15,297 nt of DNA from Treponema sp. (GCA_031266635.1 JAISAN010000208.1:1-15297), one strand, 5' to 3'. Shown: positions 1 to 7,303, counted from the stretch's first letter. The notes: generated by a model not told the origin, from the sequence alone. Translations and numbers: made by a program.

Positions 1-52
1 GGGGGGGGTATAAGTCTATATTATATAAAGAATTACGTACATCCCTTTTCAT
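1..52 (-). CDS. possible 5' end of a gene running off the left edge
   Basis: An ATG on the minus strand (plus 50-52) follows an AAGGA-type ribosome site and opens a frame of 17 codons, beginning MKRDVRNSLYNIDLYPP, that is still open at the window edge. A TTGTTT/17 bp/TATAGT promoter candidate lies about 40 bp upstream. The last visible codons are made by a run of eight G on the plus strand (1-8). The peptide resembles nothing I recognise and is too short to identify. It may be a chance start; only sequence left of the window can decide. Confidence 0.25.
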   Translation of the reverse strand, partial: MKRDVRNSLYNIDLYPP

Positions 53-94
53 CCGTTTCCTTCCCGAATATCCTTTTTAATGTAACCAAGATAT

Positions 95-123
95 ACTATA
101 TCATTCTGTTTCAATAAAAACAA
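95..123 (-). promoter_or_regulatory. candidate sigma70 promoter for the left-edge frame
   Basis: Read on the minus strand, TTGTTT (plus 118-123) and TATAGT (plus 95-100) are separated by exactly 17 bp. The -10 matches consensus at five of six positions; the -35 is weak. Initiation would lie roughly 35-40 nt before the ATG at plus 50-52. AT-rich DNA yields such matches by chance. Confidence 0.3.
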
Positions 124-265
124 GTGCCCGTAGTGTATCCGTCGATCTTGACCATTATCTACAAGCGGAAGCGCCCCTTTTTCTCCTTTATTCGAAAGTC
201 TGGTTTAATACCTCGCGGCTTGCCGCGCGGAGGCTCATTCGCTGTTTTTACTTTTATCAAGGGGC

Positions 266-285
266 AAAAAACCCGCTTATACGGG
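266..285 (-). terminator. weak intrinsic terminator after the DapA-family gene
   Basis: On the minus strand the bases read CCCG, a six-base loop, CGGG, then six T. The stem has only four GC pairs, possibly five with a G-T wobble, but the T-run follows directly. It lies about 80 bp past the lyase stop codon, where the eight-gene operon should end. Confidence 0.5.
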
Positions 286-365
286 GGAGGTGTTACCTGA
301 TCGTTATAATACGCTCAATGTTTCGTGGCCGTATTAGGCGTCCTTGCCGCGGGGCCAGGCGGTTG

Positions 366-1277
366 TCAGCCCGGAACCGCCGCCAACAGCCCAGCTTTTT
401 CAAGTTCCCGTCTGAGGTTTTCCATCTGTGCCGGGGGGGAAGGTTTGTTGGGCAGGTAGGGGCCGCCCAGTTCCCGGCCCCGGAGATTGGCGCAGTCTTT
501 GGCGGCCACGGGAAAGGTGGATTTATCCGTCATAAGCCGGATGGGGTTCAGACGGTACTGGGCCTCCAGGGCGGCCTTCTTGTTCCCCGCCATAAATAGA
601 TCGTAGATGGGACAGGCCAATTCCGGCATATAATTTGCCGTGGAACAGACCGCCCCCACGGCCCCCACTTCCAGGCCGGGGTAGATGAGGGTGTCTTTTC
701 CGACCAGCACCTTAAACCCCAGTTCCCGGTTGCGGCGGATAAACTCCATAGTTTCGGTGAGGTCCCCGCTTGAGTCCTTTATTCCCACAATGTTGGGAAG
801 GCGGCGGGCCAGATACTCCACCACCGCCTGGCTTATGGGGTAGCCGGTCCGGCCGGGGTTGTTGTAGAGCAGGACCGGTACATCGGGCACCGATTTGGCA
901 ATGGCCTCAAAATGGCCGGTCAGTTCATCGTCCGTGGGTTTGATAAACATGGGCTGCAATACCGATACCCCCCTGGCGCCGAGGCGTACCCCCAGCCGGG
1001 CCAGGCGGACGCATTTGCCGGTTCTGACAGCCCCCACGCCCATATACACCGGAACCCGATCCCCTGTCTGATGAACAATAATTTTGAGGATCTTTTCCAT
1101 CTCGTCTTCCTCAAGCATATAAAATTCACCGTTGGAACCAAAGGCAAGAATGCCGGATATACCCGCCGTGATCATATAATCAATATGATTCCGCAGGGTC
1201 TGTTCGTCCGGCTTTTCATCCGCCGTAATAGGGGTAACAATGGGAGGGATTATCCCTTTGATAAAATCGGTATTCAT
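366..1277 (-). CDS. DapA-superfamily class I lyase (5-keto-4-deoxyglucarate aldolase or dehydratase)
   Basis: A 303-residue TIM-barrel lyase of the dihydrodipicolinate synthase/N-acetylneuraminate lyase superfamily. Seen are the GSNGE carboxylate-binding loop (47-51, usually G-T-T/S-G-E), the catalytic Tyr138 in YNNPGR, and the Schiff-base Lys167 in GIKDSSG. Length is normal for the family. It is last in the operon; garR ends 9 bp upstream, and with no strong Shine-Dalgarno before this ATG its translation is probably coupled to garR. Beside gudD, the natural substrate is 5-keto-4-deoxy-D-glucarate. Family precedents are KdgD (dehydration and decarboxylation to 2-oxoglutarate semialdehyde) and pyruvate-yielding aldolases. 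The adjacent garR favours the aldolase reaction, giving pyruvate plus tartronate semialdehyde, but sequence alone cannot settle it. Confidence 0.85.
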   Translation of the reverse strand: MNTDFIKGIIPPIVTPITADEKPDEQTLRNHIDYMITAGISGILAFGSNGEFYMLEEDEMEKILKIIVHQTGDRVPVYMGVGAVRTGKCVRLARLGVRLGARGVSVLQPMFIKPTDDELTGHFEAIAKSVPDVPVLLYNNPGRTGYPISQAVVEYLARRLPNIVGIKDSSGDLTETMEFIRRNRELGFKVLVGKDTLIYPGLEVGAVGAVCSTANYMPELACPIYDLFMAGNKKAALEAQYRLNPIRLMTDKSTFPVAAKDCANLRGRELGGPYLPNKPSPPAQMENLRRELEKAGLLAAVPG

Positions 1278-1286
1278 GGTTTGTAT

Positions 1287-2171
1287 TTATTTCCCTATTT
1301 TCGCACCCGACACTTTGGCGTAATACCGGGCCAGGGCGCTGTGATCATCCTGTCCGAAACCATCGGCGTGGAGGGTCTCCATCATTTCCCGCACCAAGGC
1401 CGTCAGCGGCAGGGGCGCGCCTACCCCGTGGCCGGTGTCCAGGGCGTTAGCCAGATCTTTGATGTGGAGATCGATTTTAAAACCCGGCTTGAAATTACTT
1501 TCAATCATCATGGGCGCTTTGGCGTTGAGCACGGTGGAACCCGCCAGCCCTCCTCTGATGGCCTCAAAAACAAGCTGGGGGTCCACCCCCGCCTTTTTCA
1601 CCAGAGTCAGGGCCTCGGCTACTGCGGCGATGTTGAGGCCCACCACAATCTGGTTCGCCAGTTTGGTGGTATTCCCCGCGCCGATGGCCCCGCAGTACAC
1701 TGCGGTAGACCCCATGTTGAGGAGGATGGGCTGTACTTCCTCAAAGACCGTCTTATCGCCGCCAACCATGATCGCCAGGGTTCCGTCTATGGCCTTGGGT
1801 TCGCCCCCGGAAACCGGCGCGTCGATCATTTTGATTTTTTTGGCGGCGCAGGCCTTTTCCACTTCCTGGCTTGCCAGGGGGGCGATGGAACTCATGTCGA
1901 TAAGGATGGTTCCCGGCTTCGCCCCCTCAAGAATTCCCTTTTCGCCAAGGACAACGGCCTTAACATGGGGCGAGTTGGGCAGCATGGTAATCAGTACCGG
2001 CGTTTGGGATGCGGCGTCCGCCGTGGAAGAGGCCGCTTTTGCCCCGGCGGCGGTTACGTTGTCAACATTCTCTTTGTTGATGTCAAAGACCACAAGCTCA
2101 TGTCCCGCCTTGAGCAGATTTTTCGCCATGGGTTTTCCCATGATGCCTAAACCGATAAATCCTATTTTCAT
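1287..2171 (-). CDS. garR: 2-hydroxy-3-oxopropionate (tartronate semialdehyde) reductase
   Basis: A 294-residue beta-hydroxyacid dehydrogenase of the same length as E. coli GarR and very close to what I recall of it along its whole length. It reduces tartronate semialdehyde to D-glycerate with NAD(P)H in the cytoplasm. The N-terminal Rossmann motif is GFIGLGIMGKPM (4-15). The substrate loop is DAPVSGGEPKA (117-127), and catalytic Lys170 lies in GNTTKLANQ. The all-alpha C-terminal domain carries the typical KDLANALD stretch. The ATG follows AAGGAG at good spacing. It sits between gudD and the DapA-type lyase. Its presence implies that the operon produces tartronate semialdehyde, that is, aldol cleavage of the gudD product. 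Confidence 0.95.
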   Translation of the reverse strand: MKIGFIGLGIMGKPMAKNLLKAGHELVVFDINKENVDNVTAAGAKAASSTADAASQTPVLITMLPNSPHVKAVVLGEKGILEGAKPGTILIDMSSIAPLASQEVEKACAAKKIKMIDAPVSGGEPKAIDGTLAIMVGGDKTVFEEVQPILLNMGSTAVYCGAIGAGNTTKLANQIVVGLNIAAVAEALTLVKKAGVDPQLVFEAIRGGLAGSTVLNAKAPMMIESNFKPGFKIDLHIKDLANALDTGHGVGAPLPLTALVREMMETLHADGFGQDDHSALARYYAKVSGAKIGK

Positions 2172-2209
2172 ATATTACTCCTTGAAAAATATTTTCCCTT
2201 ACTTTGTGA

Positions 2210-2255
2210 GAGAACCAACCGGGTTCTCGCGGACTAAAGTCCGGCACAAGTCCGC
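2210..2255 (-). repeat. tandem hairpins in the gudD-garR gap
   Basis: Two adjacent perfect inverted repeats: GAGAACC/GGTTCTC (2210-2216 and 2222-2228) and GCGGACT/AGTCCGC (2229-2235 and 2249-2255), each with a 7-bp stem. The second touches the gudD stop codon. There is no T-run, so they look like an mRNA-stability or processing element rather than a terminator. Confidence 0.5.
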
Positions 2256-3589
2256 TATCTGACCATACAGGGTTTTTTCGAATCAAATTTCCAGTTCGGA
2301 ATAAGGTATTGCATAGCCATAGCGTCATTACGATCCCCTGAATCAAGTTTTTTATATAACTCATGGGCCTTCATCACCGCATCCATGTCCAGTTCCAGGC
2401 CGAAGCCCGGCGCACTGGAAACATGAATTTTACCGTCCCGGATACGGAGGGGATTTTTAGTCAGATACTGCCCGTCCTGCCATATCCAGTGGGTATCCAT
2501 GGCGGTGATGTTCCCCGGCGCCGCCGCCGCGCAATGGGCAAAGATGGACAGGGAAATATCAAAATGATTGTTTGAATGGGAACCCCAGGTAAGACCCCAA
2601 TCGTTAAGCGCCTGACCTATGCGGACAGAACCGGCCATAGTCCAAAAATGCGGATCCGCCAAAACAATGTCCACGGATTTTTCCACCGCGGCGTGGTAGA
2701 ACTGCCGCCAATCGGTGGCGATCATATTGGTGGCTGTGGGGATACCGGTAGCCATTTTGAATTCCGCCATAGTCTCCCGGCCCGAATAGCCCCGCTCGTT
2801 ACCGCAGGGGTCCTCCGCATAGGTAAGGGGCGATCCCTTGCACAGCCGGACAGCCTCTTCCAGAGACCAGGCCCCGTTGGGATCGATGTTTATCCGGGCA
2901 TCGGGGAATTGTTTTGCCAGCGCCTCAATAGCCTGCATCTCTTTTTCACCGGAAAGAACACCGCCTTTCAGTTTGAAATCTTTGAAGCCGTAAAACTCCT
3001 TTGCCGCCTGGGCCTGCTGCACAATAGCTTCTGTTGTCATCGCGGGCTTTCGCCGCTGGGCAAACCAGGGATTGCTCCGGTCATTTTCGTCGATGTAGGG
3101 AAGTCCGGTCTTTTTGCCATCGGCCTCGTAAAACAGGTAGCCCAGAACCGTAACATCTTCCCGCTGCCGGCCGTCTCCCAGCAAGTCGCAGACCGGAAGT
3201 CCTAAAAACTGCCCCATCAGATCCAGGAGGGCCGCCTCAACAGCGGTTTCCGCGTGAACCACGTCTTTAAGGTTCGCCAGGGAAAGGTTTTGCAGCCCCT
3301 CGCTGTTCCGGGCGGATTTTTCGTGAAGGTGTTTTAACGATTGGACAATGGAACGATATTCCCCGATACTCCGGCCTTTCACCAGGGGAACATATTTTTC
3401 CAGCGCATGGGTGATGGCGTCCCCCCCGTGAACCTCCCCTACTCCGGTTTTGCCTGAACTGTCTTTCAGGATCACAATATTCCGGGTAAAAAAGGGAGCG
3501 TGGGCGCCGCTTAACGAAAGCAGCATACTGTCATAGCCCGCCACAGGGATAACCTGCATTTCGGTGATGATCGGTAAAGTACTATTCAT
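2255..3589 (-). CDS. gudD: glucarate dehydratase (enolase superfamily)
   Basis: With the ATG at plus 3587-3589 the protein has 444 residues, against 446 for E. coli GudD, and long blocks match it as I recall it. It removes water from D-glucarate (often also L-idarate) to give 5-keto-4-deoxy-D-glucarate. Visible enolase-superfamily residues are the KxK base (Lys206, Lys208 in FKLKGG), metal ligands Asp236 (DPNGAW), Glu259 (AEDPCG) and Asn288 (TNMIATDWRQ), and the His338/Asp312 dyad in WGSHSNNHF and LADPHFW. The frame is open 25 codons further upstream, but AAGGAG at 3597-3602 stands 7 nt before this ATG and the extension has no family counterpart. A 112-bp gap separates it from the LarA-like gene. 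Confidence 0.97.
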   Translation of the reverse strand: MNSTLPIITEMQVIPVAGYDSMLLSLSGAHAPFFTRNIVILKDSSGKTGVGEVHGGDAITHALEKYVPLVKGRSIGEYRSIVQSLKHLHEKSARNSEGLQNLSLANLKDVVHAETAVEAALLDLMGQFLGLPVCDLLGDGRQREDVTVLGYLFYEADGKKTGLPYIDENDRSNPWFAQRRKPAMTTEAIVQQAQAAKEFYGFKDFKLKGGVLSGEKEMQAIEALAKQFPDARINIDPNGAWSLEEAVRLCKGSPLTYAEDPCGNERGYSGRETMAEFKMATGIPTATNMIATDWRQFYHAAVEKSVDIVLADPHFWTMAGSVRIGQALNDWGLTWGSHSNNHFDISLSIFAHCAAAAPGNITAMDTHWIWQDGQYLTKNPLRIRDGKIHVSSAPGFGLELDMDAVMKAHELYKKLDSGDRNDAMAMQYLIPNWKFDSKKPCMVR

Positions 3590-3596
3590 ATTTTTT

Positions 3597-3602
3597 CTCC
3601 TT
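3597..3602 (-). promoter_or_regulatory. ribosome binding site deciding the gudD start
   Basis: AAGGAG on the minus strand, 7 nt before the ATG at plus 3587-3589. It supports this start over the upstream one at 3664. Confidence 0.8.
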
Positions 3603-3621
3603 TTGTATCGCTCAATTCCAA

Positions 3622-3633
3622 GCGCCGCGGCGC
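3622..3633. repeat. 12-bp GC palindrome upstream of gudD
   Basis: GCGCCGCGGCGC is a perfect palindrome in the 112-bp spacer between the LarA-like gene and gudD. A second GC dyad, CCGCGCGG on either strand, lies about 15 bp away. No convincing promoter accompanies them. They could form mRNA structure limiting gudD translation or read-through. Confidence 0.4.
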
Positions 3634-3701
3634 GTAAATCAACAACCGCGCGGCAGAGTACCAACCTATGATTCAGCGCGGTATGAAACCCTCAATACGA
3701 A

Positions 3702-5021
3702 TCAAAGCTTCGGTGAGACATTAGACTCTGCCGTAAACAGATTATCATCTTGATCAAAAGTGATTTCCTCCGGTTCTCCCAGAATTTCTACCAGCGGATT
3801 TCCCTTTGCTTCTTCCAGCAAATTTTCCGATATTTCAATAAGATCCATACAAAGGGTGTTTTTTACCCTAACCAGTCTGACATCCCTGAAATCATCAATA
3901 TTGCATGTTTTTATCGCCGACTTGATGGCAAGTTTATCATTATTTAAAACCATAGGTATTTTTACACTGACAGGTACTGTTGAGGTTAGACAATTCGGAT
4001 AGGTTTGTTCAAAATCAAATTTATCAAACGCCCTTTTGGTTGTAAAATCCAAAATGCCGATGCCATTTCCGTTGCCTTTGGTTTCTTTGGATAAATCAAG
4101 AGCTATAATTCTGGTAATCCTCTGTGTATCCGAACCTGATTTAATAAACGGTGTAGCAAACGGCGTATGGAAACGTCCCACAATATTATTGTCAAATCCA
4201 CTACCGCTGATATTTTTGCCAATTTCATCAAGAATCAAAACATCCAAAGGATTAAAGTGGAATTTCGGCGTCATTGTCTTTGCTTCTGCCTGTAATGCCG
4301 GTTCAATTTCCAGAAGTTTTTCTCTTTCTATTACTTCTACCCGGTAAGTCTCATGATAAGGATTTTCCATCAGGGCTACCGAGAAAAAAATTTTGGGAAA
4401 CTTTAGAACCTCTGTCGCAACCGCTACAAAATTTTCTTCAAGCTTCCCAATACCACGACGATGGCAATTCTCCGCGCTTTTCTGTTTGCCAAGACCTATG
4501 GCTATCATTTTTACACAGCCGCTTTCATACCGCCCGCGAAATCCCACATGGGGTTTTATCCTGTTTACAATAATGACACCGTCAGCGGCCCAGGCATTTT
4601 TATCCACAAACACCGGCAGGCCATTTGAAGCTGTCCCTATTCGTATAGTTTCCATGCTCGAAATAATAGGTGCTTCGGTATATTCTTCTGTTATACCCAT
4701 ACCTTCCACCATGGCCCGCTGTCCTTCGGCGGTTGCACCACCGTGGCTGCCCATAGCGGGGAAGATAAACGGTTGCCCGCCCGCCTTTTTTATTTCCCGG
4801 ACAAGGGTCCGTAGGGCAAGAGGAAGATTGGTAACACCCCTGCTGCCGGCCGTTATTGCTATGCGCATCCCCGGTTTAATCTTGGTCAAAAAGCCGGAAG
4901 CACCAAGCTTGGATGAAAGGAGACTCTCAACGTCAGCTATTACCGGTCTATCAAATTTTTGCCGTATTTTTACAACACGCGGCAATGGAATATCACTCAA
5001 AATGTCTTCTATAAAGCTCAT
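3702..5021 (-). CDS. LarA-family (DUF2088) nickel-pincer racemase/epimerase homologue
   Basis: A 439-residue LarA/DUF2088 protein. LarA is the lactate racemase that uses a nickel-pincer nucleotide; other members racemise or epimerise other 2-hydroxy acids, including sugar acids. Candidate equivalents of LarA active-site residues: Arg61 (GSRG) for R75, His93 (MGSHGGAT) for H108, His158 (KPHVGFRG) for H174, Lys171 (GCVKM) for the cofactor-bearing K184, His187 for H200 with the same 16-residue spacing, and Lys269 (DEIGK) for K298. Glu266 takes the place of LarA Gln295, and no Asp stands at the D72 position, so it is a distinct subgroup. The ATG follows GAGGAG closely. Between the amidohydrolase and gudD it probably inverts C2 of an aldarate or aldonate. 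No larB, larC or larE cofactor genes are in the window. Base composition is visibly more AT-rich than in its neighbours. Confidence 0.8.
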   Translation of the reverse strand: MSFIEDILSDIPLPRVVKIRQKFDRPVIADVESLLSSKLGASGFLTKIKPGMRIAITAGSRGVTNLPLALRTLVREIKKAGGQPFIFPAMGSHGGATAEGQRAMVEGMGITEEYTEAPIISSMETIRIGTASNGLPVFVDKNAWAADGVIIVNRIKPHVGFRGRYESGCVKMIAIGLGKQKSAENCHRRGIGKLEENFVAVATEVLKFPKIFFSVALMENPYHETYRVEVIEREKLLEIEPALQAEAKTMTPKFHFNPLDVLILDEIGKNISGSGFDNNIVGRFHTPFATPFIKSGSDTQRITRIIALDLSKETKGNGNGIGILDFTTKRAFDKFDFEQTYPNCLTSTVPVSVKIPMVLNNDKLAIKSAIKTCNIDDFRDVRLVRVKNTLCMDLIEISENLLEEAKGNPLVEILGEPEEITFDQDDNLFTAESNVSPKL

Positions 5022-5063
5022 ACTGACTCCTCATAAACCAACAGGATTGCCGAACAAACCGGA

Positions 5064-6194
5064 TTAAAGAAAATCCGATTGGCAATAAACAACCGTCCCA
5101 TCTTTAATGGTAAGCTGAGGAACCAATACCTGATTCCCCTGAACAGACGCCTGGTGACAGTCAAAAAAAGTACATTGTTTTTCTTCCACCTTAAAAAGAG
5201 CTACATCCGCCACGGTTCCTTTCCGCAGCGTTCCCATGTCCTGAACGCCCAGCCACCGGGCGGGGTTAATAGTTACCGTATCAATCACATCGTACAGGTC
5301 CATCCCCAGGGCAAGATATTTGCTTAACAGACGGGGAAGGGAAATTACCGGCTGCCGGTATACGCAGGACCTGTTGAGATCCGAACTGATTATATCGGGC
5401 AAAAAACCCTGTTTAATTGCAGGGAAAGCTACCTGAAAAAGGAAATTATTTTTCCCGTTACAGGCGTCAAAAATAACCCCCCGCTTCCGGGCATCATGAA
5501 TTTCGGCTTTAATCATGCCGGAGTCCAGGATGTTTTTTTCTTCTCCGGCATACATGTGACAAAACACATCTCCTCCGCGCAGGAGGGATGTAATCGCCCC
5601 AATCTCCACATTTGGATCATTAACATGGACTACCACGGGCAGCCGGAGTTCTTCCGCCAGGCTTACCGCCTCCGCCAGAGGTTCAATGGACAGATGAAAG
5701 GGTTCCAGCACCGAAGCGGACATCCGAACCTTGAGCCCCACAATAACACTGAGGTACTTCTTTACCAGCAAACGGACAGCCTCCCCATCCCAAACGCCGG
5801 GGGCCTGGTTTTCGGGATGACGCGCTGTGACTAATCCCCCAGGGGCCACATGTAACAGGGCTTTTATGGTGGTAATTGAAGAACACACATGCTGCCGGTA
5901 ACAACTTTCAAAACCCGCGGTCCCTGCGGTCCCCGCATCGACGCAGGTAGTAACCCCATTGGGCAGACAGAGAATATCGGCATCCACCGCCACATCAGAA
6001 ACCGCCGAAAAGCAATGGAGATGAAAATCAATAAGCCCCGGAACTACAAGGCATCCCGCGGCATCAATCACCAGCGGGAAATCAAAATCTCCGGGATCAA
6101 CAATCTGAGAGCCCGCGATCGCAATATCCCCAATCTCTTTTCTTTTGGTCAGAGGATCGTAGATCAAGCCGTTTTTTATCAGTATCTTTTCCAT
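5064..6194 (-). CDS. COG3964-type amidohydrolase/deacetylase
   Basis: A 376-residue binuclear-metal amidohydrolase. Motifs in order, with residues numbered from the chosen start: an N-terminal beta-domain ILIKNGLIYDP, the metal pair HLH in GLIDFHLHCF near 57-59, GLKVRMS with the probable carbamylated Lys near 154, His in VVVHVND, His in FCHMYAGE and the catalytic Asp in ISSDLN, then a C-terminal TVADVALF strand. The closest family I recognise is Atu3266/EF0837-like, whose studied member hydrolyses acetylated 2-hydroxy acids and N-acetyl-D-amino acids. The start at plus 6192-6194 is chosen because AAGGAT stands 6 nt before it. An ATG at 6230 forms an ATGA overlap with the dctP stop and would add 12 charged residues, but has no ribosome site. 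Context suggests removal of an acyl group from the imported acid. Confidence 0.8.
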   Translation of the reverse strand: MEKILIKNGLIYDPLTKRKEIGDIAIAGSQIVDPGDFDFPLVIDAAGCLVVPGLIDFHLHCFSAVSDVAVDADILCLPNGVTTCVDAGTAGTAGFESCYRQHVCSSITTIKALLHVAPGGLVTARHPENQAPGVWDGEAVRLLVKKYLSVIVGLKVRMSASVLEPFHLSIEPLAEAVSLAEELRLPVVVHVNDPNVEIGAITSLLRGGDVFCHMYAGEEKNILDSGMIKAEIHDARKRGVIFDACNGKNNFLFQVAFPAIKQGFLPDIISSDLNRSCVYRQPVISLPRLLSKYLALGMDLYDVIDTVTINPARWLGVQDMGTLRKGTVADVALFKVEEKQCTFFDCHQASVQGNQVLVPQLTIKDGTVVYCQSDFL

Positions 6195-6200
6195 GGGCTT

Positions 6201-6206
6201 ATCCTT
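6201..6206 (-). promoter_or_regulatory. ribosome binding site deciding the amidohydrolase start
   Basis: AAGGAT on the minus strand, 6 nt before the ATG at plus 6192-6194. The upstream ATG at 6230 has no such site and could only rely on coupling to dctP. Confidence 0.5.
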
Positions 6207-6226
6207 ATCTCCGGGTTTTTCCTTGT

Positions 6227-7297
6227 TCATGGTGAAACATTTTGTACGGCGGTCAACAGGGAATCAATCAGCTTATTGTCGAGATTCTGACGGGCCAGAT
6301 CATACACGCTGCTTGCCCGCCGCTGTATTTCTTCCTTTACCGCCGGGGTAAGACTGATAATCCTGGTGCCGCTGTTTTCTACGGTTTTTTTATCTGCGGC
6401 GATGCTTTCATCCGCCAATTGCCGGGTATATACAACGGACTCATTCACACATTGATCAACCAGGTTTTTAATATCCCCAGGAAGACTGTTATACAGATTG
6501 TTGTTCATCAGAAATACGAGAATATGAGGCAGATGATCCGATTCGATAATATAACGCTGAACCTCATAAAATTTATTGGCCACCAGAAGCATATAAGGAC
6601 ATTCCATGGCATCAATGATTTTTTGTTGTAAACCAATATAAACTTCCGAAAAATCCATAGCCAGGGGATTGGCGCCCAAGGCCCTCCAATAGGCAATATG
6701 ATAGGGATCCTGGATTACCCGCATTTTAAGGCCCCGAATATCATTTACCGAATTAATCGGAATATTGGAGGCCATTTCCCTGAACCCGGCGTCGGCAAAG
6801 CCCATTAGCTTAATGTTCTTTGGCTCGCCATAGAGATTCAGAGCGTCAATGAAGGAATGATCATCCAGCACCGTTCTCATCACCTCAATATTCGGAAATG
6901 CATTAGGCAAATCAAAAACGCTGTATTCTTTTACAAAAGAAGTAACGCCGGTGGTAATGGTGCTGCAAAAATCATTGGAACCGTTTATTAAACCTTGAAT
7001 TTGTTCCGTGTCATTGCCAAGCTGTCCACCGGGAAAGATATTGACCTTAATGGTCCCGTTACTCCGGGCCTCGATCAATTCTTTAAATTTCTCAAACATT
7101 TTGTAATTCAGTGTTTCTTCCGAAACCGCCATAGCCACAGTCCAGGAATAAGTCCTCGCGGCCTTTTGACTATCGGCCCGGCGGCCGGCGGCGGCAGTGA
7201 ACGGGCGGAATCCCAAACCTGTCAACAACAAACCCGCTACCAAACCCGTCAACAACAGGCCCGCCAGTATAACTACCGATACTTTTTTTGACAACAT
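6227..7297 (-). CDS. dctP: TRAP transporter periplasmic solute-binding protein (DctP family)
   Basis: A 356-residue DctP-type binding protein that delivers an organic acid to the DctQM permease. The signal peptide has a KK n-region and an unusually long hydrophobic core made of two near-identical nonapeptides, AGLLLTGLV and AGLLLTGLG, with cleavage probably after TAAA. The mature part shows the family signature: the substrate-carboxylate Arg193 in LKMRV, then ANPLAMDFSEVYIGLQQ and the D-x-x-E turn. The frame opens earlier at a TTG, but the ATG at plus 7295-7297 has a GAGGAGG site directly ahead, which the TTG overlaps. It lies 42 bp after dctM. A sugar acid ligand is inferred from context. 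Confidence 0.93.
   Translation of the reverse strand: MLSKKVSVVILAGLLLTGLVAGLLLTGLGFRPFTAAAGRRADSQKAARTYSWTVAMAVSEETLNYKMFEKFKELIEARSNGTIKVNIFPGGQLGNDTEQIQGLINGSNDFCSTITTGVTSFVKEYSVFDLPNAFPNIEVMRTVLDDHSFIDALNLYGEPKNIKLMGFADAGFREMASNIPINSVNDIRGLKMRVIQDPYHIAYWRALGANPLAMDFSEVYIGLQQKIIDAMECPYMLLVANKFYEVQRYIIESDHLPHILVFLMNNNLYNSLPGDIKNLVDQCVNESVVYTRQLADESIAADKKTVENSGTRIISLTPAVKEEIQRRASSVYDLARQNLDNKLIDSLLTAVQNVSP
7215..7264. repeat. 27-bp-period tandem duplication inside the dctP signal sequence
   Basis: Plus 7215-7237 and 7242-7264 are 23-bp copies matching at 20 positions, offset by 27 bp (nine codons). They encode the doubled AGLLLTGL block of the signal peptide. Confidence 0.8.
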
Positions 7298-7303
7298 GAT
7301 TAA

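Larger units (their letters stand above)
53..365. other. non-coding stretch beyond the sugar-acid operon
   Basis: No convincing gene is visible on either strand. The stretch holds the candidate leftward promoter (95-123), a GC-rich inverted repeat with arms CGCGGC and GCCGCG separated by TT (214-227), the weak minus-strand terminator at 266-285, and a 7-bp inverted repeat TAATACG/CGTATTA (307-313 and 330-336). A short plus-strand frame starting at 318 overlaps the lyase gene antisense and looks like its shadow. Confidence 0.5.

Noticed and set aside
17..29. TATATTATATAAA shared by the left edge (17-29) and the ABC leader (10227-10239).
   Set aside because: Thirteen AT-only bases shared in AT-rich spacers are expected by chance, and orientation to genes differs.
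214..227. GC inverted repeat CGCGGC-TT-GCCGCG as a terminator.
   Set aside because: The loop is too short and no T-run follows closely on either strand; the hairpin at 266-285 fits better.
1..365. Looked for tRNA, riboswitch, CRISPR and insertion-sequence ends in the left spacer.
   Set aside because: No cloverleaf, repeat-spacer pattern or paired terminal repeats were found.
912..2150. Plus-strand frame of 412 codons antisense to the lyase and garR.
   Set aside because: It lies wholly over two well-supported minus-strand genes, has no family motif or ribosome site, and reflects codon bias.
3587..3664. Longer gudD start, 25 codons upstream.
   Set aside because: The extension has no counterpart in GudD and runs over the GC palindrome; the AAGGAG before 3589 fits the family length.
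6192..6230. Longer amidohydrolase start forming ATGA with the dctP stop.
   Set aside because: Coupling is possible, but there is no ribosome site and the 12 added residues are charged and unlike the family. Kept as an alternative only.
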